NCBI GenBank assembly: GCA_002726415.1
Contig: PBSU01000048.1
Span: 1-45,487, forward strand
DNA: 45,487 nucleotides
DNA from: Acidiferrobacteraceae bacterium
GTDB taxonomy: Bacteria > Pseudomonadota > Gammaproteobacteria > Arenicellales > UBA868
Reading direction: 5' to 3'
The notes beneath the pieces are model-generated. The model saw nothing but the letters and a program-made list of their open reading frames with translations. It was not told the origin of the DNA and searched no databases. Made by a program: the position numbers and the translations under genes. The first letter of the stretch is position 1. Every line of letters begins with the position of its first letter. Shown here one piece after another: positions 43,643 through 45,487 of this stretch.

Positions 43643-44458
43643 ATGTCAGCTGCTACAGGACTTGCGGTTGGCGACACAACGCCGCTTATCGAAATCACCG
43701 ACGCCACAGTCTTTCGTGGTGACACGCGGGTTTTCAATGGACTGAGCCTGACACTGCACCAGCACGAGAGTGCCGTTATTCTCGGCCCCAATGGGGCGGG
43801 TAAGACTACCCTGCTGAAGCTGCTGACGCGGGAGTTATACCCTTTGTGGCGTGATCACCCGGTCGTGCGAATTTTGGGGCAGGCTCGAGGTGGTATTTGG
43901 GCACTGCGCCGGCAACTGGGTGTCGTGTCGAGCGATCTGCAGGAGCAGTATTCACCTGGAGCGCTGGCTGAAGAAGTTGTACTTTCCGGTTTTTTCGGCA
44001 GCGTTGGAGTATGGGGTCATCAACAGATTGAGCCAGCACAGCGGATCCGCAGCCGGGAGATTCTAGAGCAGCTGGGTGTTGCGCATCTCGCCCCGCGGGA
44101 GTTTGGCACGTTGTCAACAGGCCAGCAGCGCCGTTTACTGCTCGGCCGCGCTTTGGTGAATAATCCGCCGAATCTGGTGCTGGATGAGCCTACCGGGGGG
44201 TTGGATCTTTCAGCCACCTTCCAGTGCCTCAAAACAATGCGGGAACTGATGAGTTCGGGTCACACGCTGGTGCTGGTGACGCACCATATCCATGAAATAC
44301 CCCCGGAGATCTCCAGGGTTGTGCTGTTGCACGAAGGTAGAGTCTGGGCGGATGGACCAAAGGGCGAAGTATTGACCGAGGAAAACCTGTCTGAACTGTA
44401 CGGAGTCGATATCGCTCTGATCGAGTCGGCTGGGTGGTATCAGGCGATCCCCGGTTAA
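43643..44458 (+). CDS. ABC transporter ATP-binding protein, stand-alone
   Basis: The 271-residue ATPase has Walker A GPNGAGKTT (residues 48-56), a Q-loop near LGVVSSDLQEQYS, signature LSTGQQRRLLLGRAL and Walker B LVLDEPTGGLD. The ATG at 43643 was chosen to give the standard N-terminus. It resembles ModF/YlmA-like single ATPases more than DppD or DppF, lacking the latter's C-terminal oligopeptide extension, so it is a poor candidate for the missing importer ATPase. Its TAA overlaps the convergent fdhD stop by sharing TTAA. Confidence 0.85.
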   Translation: MSAATGLAVGDTTPLIEITDATVFRGDTRVFNGLSLTLHQHESAVILGPNGAGKTTLLKLLTRELYPLWRDHPVVRILGQARGGIWALRRQLGVVSSDLQEQYSPGALAEEVVLSGFFGSVGVWGHQQIEPAQRIRSREILEQLGVAHLAPREFGTLSTGQQRRLLLGRALVNNPPNLVLDEPTGGLDLSATFQCLKTMRELMSSGHTLVLVTHHIHEIPPEISRVVLLHEGRVWADGPKGEVLTEENLSELYGVDIALIESAGWYQAIPG

Positions 44459-45348
44459 CGGGTTCTTCGGGTCACTGAATTTGAAGCCGGGGTTTTTGGC
44501 TCAGGGGGTTGATCATAGATGACGGTATCTTCACCGTTATAAACCAGAAAATGTTTACCCTTGGCACGTGCCACCATTGTGACCCCCAGATCCTGTGCCA
44601 GTTCAAGCCCCATATAGGTAATGCCGGATCGGGATATCAGTACCGGAATGCCCATGTGAGCGGCTTTCATGACGATCTCGGATGTGAGTCGGCCTGTGGT
44701 GTAGAAGAGCTTGTCGTTGCCCGAGATCTCCGCAAGCCACATTTCTCCCGCAATCGTATCCGTCGCATTGTGTCGTCCGACATCTTCAACAAAATGCAGA
44801 ATTTTTGAACCTTCACAAAGCGCACAACCATGTACCGCACCGGCCTCCCGGTAGATCTCATTATAGGTATTGATTGTTTTCAGCAGGGCGTAGATGGTGG
44901 ATTGACGAATTTCACTTCTTGGCAGGCGAGTGTCATACAGTTTATCCAGTGTGCAGCTGAAAATGGTTCCTTGTCCACACCCGCTGGTGACGGTTCGCTT
45001 GGCAATTTTTTCATGCAGATTGGTGATGCCTTCTCCGTGCGTCGTTAGAACATCGACGGTCTCGCGTTCCCAATCGACGGTGACCTTTGCAATCTCGTTA
45101 ATGTCATCAATTAGACGTTGGTTGCGAAGATAACCCAGTGTCAGTTTCTCCGGGTAGGTGCCTAAGGTCATCAGGGTGACGACCTCGGCGTTATCAACCT
45201 TGATCGTCAATGGGAACTCTCCGGCAATATTGAGATCGCGCTCATGACCAAATTCATCTCGTGCGCGGACCGGGTGCGTTGGCTCAAGGCCCTCGTCGGA
45301 CATCAAGGGGCGTTGAATCGCGGGTACCGGTTTCCTTGTGGAGTTCAT
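44455..45348 (-). CDS. fdhD: Formate dehydrogenase accessory sulfurtransferase FdhD
   Basis: FdhD passes sulfur from IscS to the molybdopterin cofactor of formate dehydrogenases. The 297-residue product has the conserved TSGCGQGT with Cys124 and the C-terminal FYTTGRLTSEIVMKAAHMGI and then PVLISRSG block. The first 35 residues are an unusual basic and Pro-rich extension. Its divergent neighbour may be a DUF3305 gene, often linked to formate dehydrogenase loci, so the enzyme genes are expected to the right of the window. Confidence 0.93.
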   Translation of the reverse strand: MNSTRKPVPAIQRPLMSDEGLEPTHPVRARDEFGHERDLNIAGEFPLTIKVDNAEVVTLMTLGTYPEKLTLGYLRNQRLIDDINEIAKVTVDWERETVDVLTTHGEGITNLHEKIAKRTVTSGCGQGTIFSCTLDKLYDTRLPRSEIRQSTIYALLKTINTYNEIYREAGAVHGCALCEGSKILHFVEDVGRHNATDTIAGEMWLAEISGNDKLFYTTGRLTSEIVMKAAHMGIPVLISRSGITYMGLELAQDLGVTMVARAKGKHFLVYNGEDTVIYDQPPEPKTPASNSVTRRTR

Positions 45349-45403
45349 GGTTTTACGTCGACTTGATTGAGTAGGCTTTCAGAGCCGGTTATAGTGAACC
45401 GTT

Positions 45404-45487
45404 GTGACGGCGCAGACAACCCCCGATTTGCTAATGAAAACTCGATACCCGGTCTCAATCATCGTGGAGTGTAAGCGCTATCCAGAT
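45404..45487 (+). CDS. Probable DUF3305 family protein, 5' end only
   Basis: An open frame runs off the right edge. The GTG at 45404 is the first possible start after a stop at 45395; the ATG at 45434 gives MKTRYPVSIIVECKRYPD, which recalls the start of DUF3305 proteins found with formate dehydrogenase genes. Only 18 to 28 residues are visible, so this is tentative. Divergent from fdhD. Confidence 0.4.
   Translation, partial: MTAQTTPDLLMKTRYPVSIIVECKRYPD

Noticed and set aside
43643-44458. This ATPase as the missing DppD/DppF of the importer
   Set aside because: It lacks the oligopeptide-type C-terminal extension and is separated from the importer by the nitrile hydratase and DUF6494 genes.
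1-45487. CRISPR arrays, tRNA or rRNA genes, insertion sequences
   Set aside because: No regular repeat-spacer pattern, cloverleaf-like sequence with CCA end, or transposase-like ORF with terminal repeats was seen.

Overview
The window looks like chromosomal DNA of a proteobacterium, most likely a gammaproteobacterium. The evidence is the intact str/S10/spc/alpha ribosomal gene order, a LexA almost co-linear with the E. coli protein and carrying a CTGT-N8-ACAG operator, AmpD, and a feoA-feoB-feoC operon. I cannot name the genus. Coding density is high, and I see no tRNA, rRNA, CRISPR array, transposase or phage gene.

Bases 1-13886 hold the 3' end of an EF-Tu gene followed by the complete S10, spc and alpha blocks: rpsJ to rpsQ, rplN to rpmJ including secY, and rpsM to rplQ including rpoA. 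They end at a clear intrinsic terminator. All of these proteins are close to E. coli length and none is missing or broken. Next come feoABC on the minus strand and ampD on the plus strand.

Bases 17655-25536 are the most unusual part. A minus-strand operon encodes a glycerate 2-kinase, a PduO-type cobalamin adenosyltransferase, a DoeA/EutD-like M24 ectoine-hydrolase homologue and an odd ureohydrolase whose first metal-binding His is replaced. A conventional ureohydrolase (guanidinobutyrase/agmatinase type) is divergent to it. After a GFA-family gene come a creatinase-like M24 enzyme and a solitary ectoine-synthase (EctC) homologue. There is no ectA, ectB, doeB or doeC. Five enzymes whose families act on amidine or guanidine C-N bonds thus lie within 8 kb. 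I infer a pathway for guanidino or cyclic amidine compounds that matches no textbook operon.

Bases 25879-36119 contain a DmdC-type acyl-CoA dehydrogenase, csaA, an AmgK-like sugar kinase, an SOS operon (lexA-imuA-imuB, with a perfect LexA box and no dnaE2 nearby), a GuaA-like glutamine amidotransferase and three EamA-family transporters. One transporter is preceded by a possible proline-rich leader peptide.

Bases 36319-45487 contain a Rieske ferredoxin and a class II aldolase, then a Tat-exported family 5 solute-binding protein with its own strong terminator. Two DppBC-type permeases follow without ATPase genes and run directly into a cobalt-type nitrile hydratase (alpha, beta and activator). 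Last are a DUF6494 protein, a lone ABC ATPase, fdhD, and the start of what is probably a DUF3305 gene, which hints at a formate dehydrogenase locus beyond the right edge.
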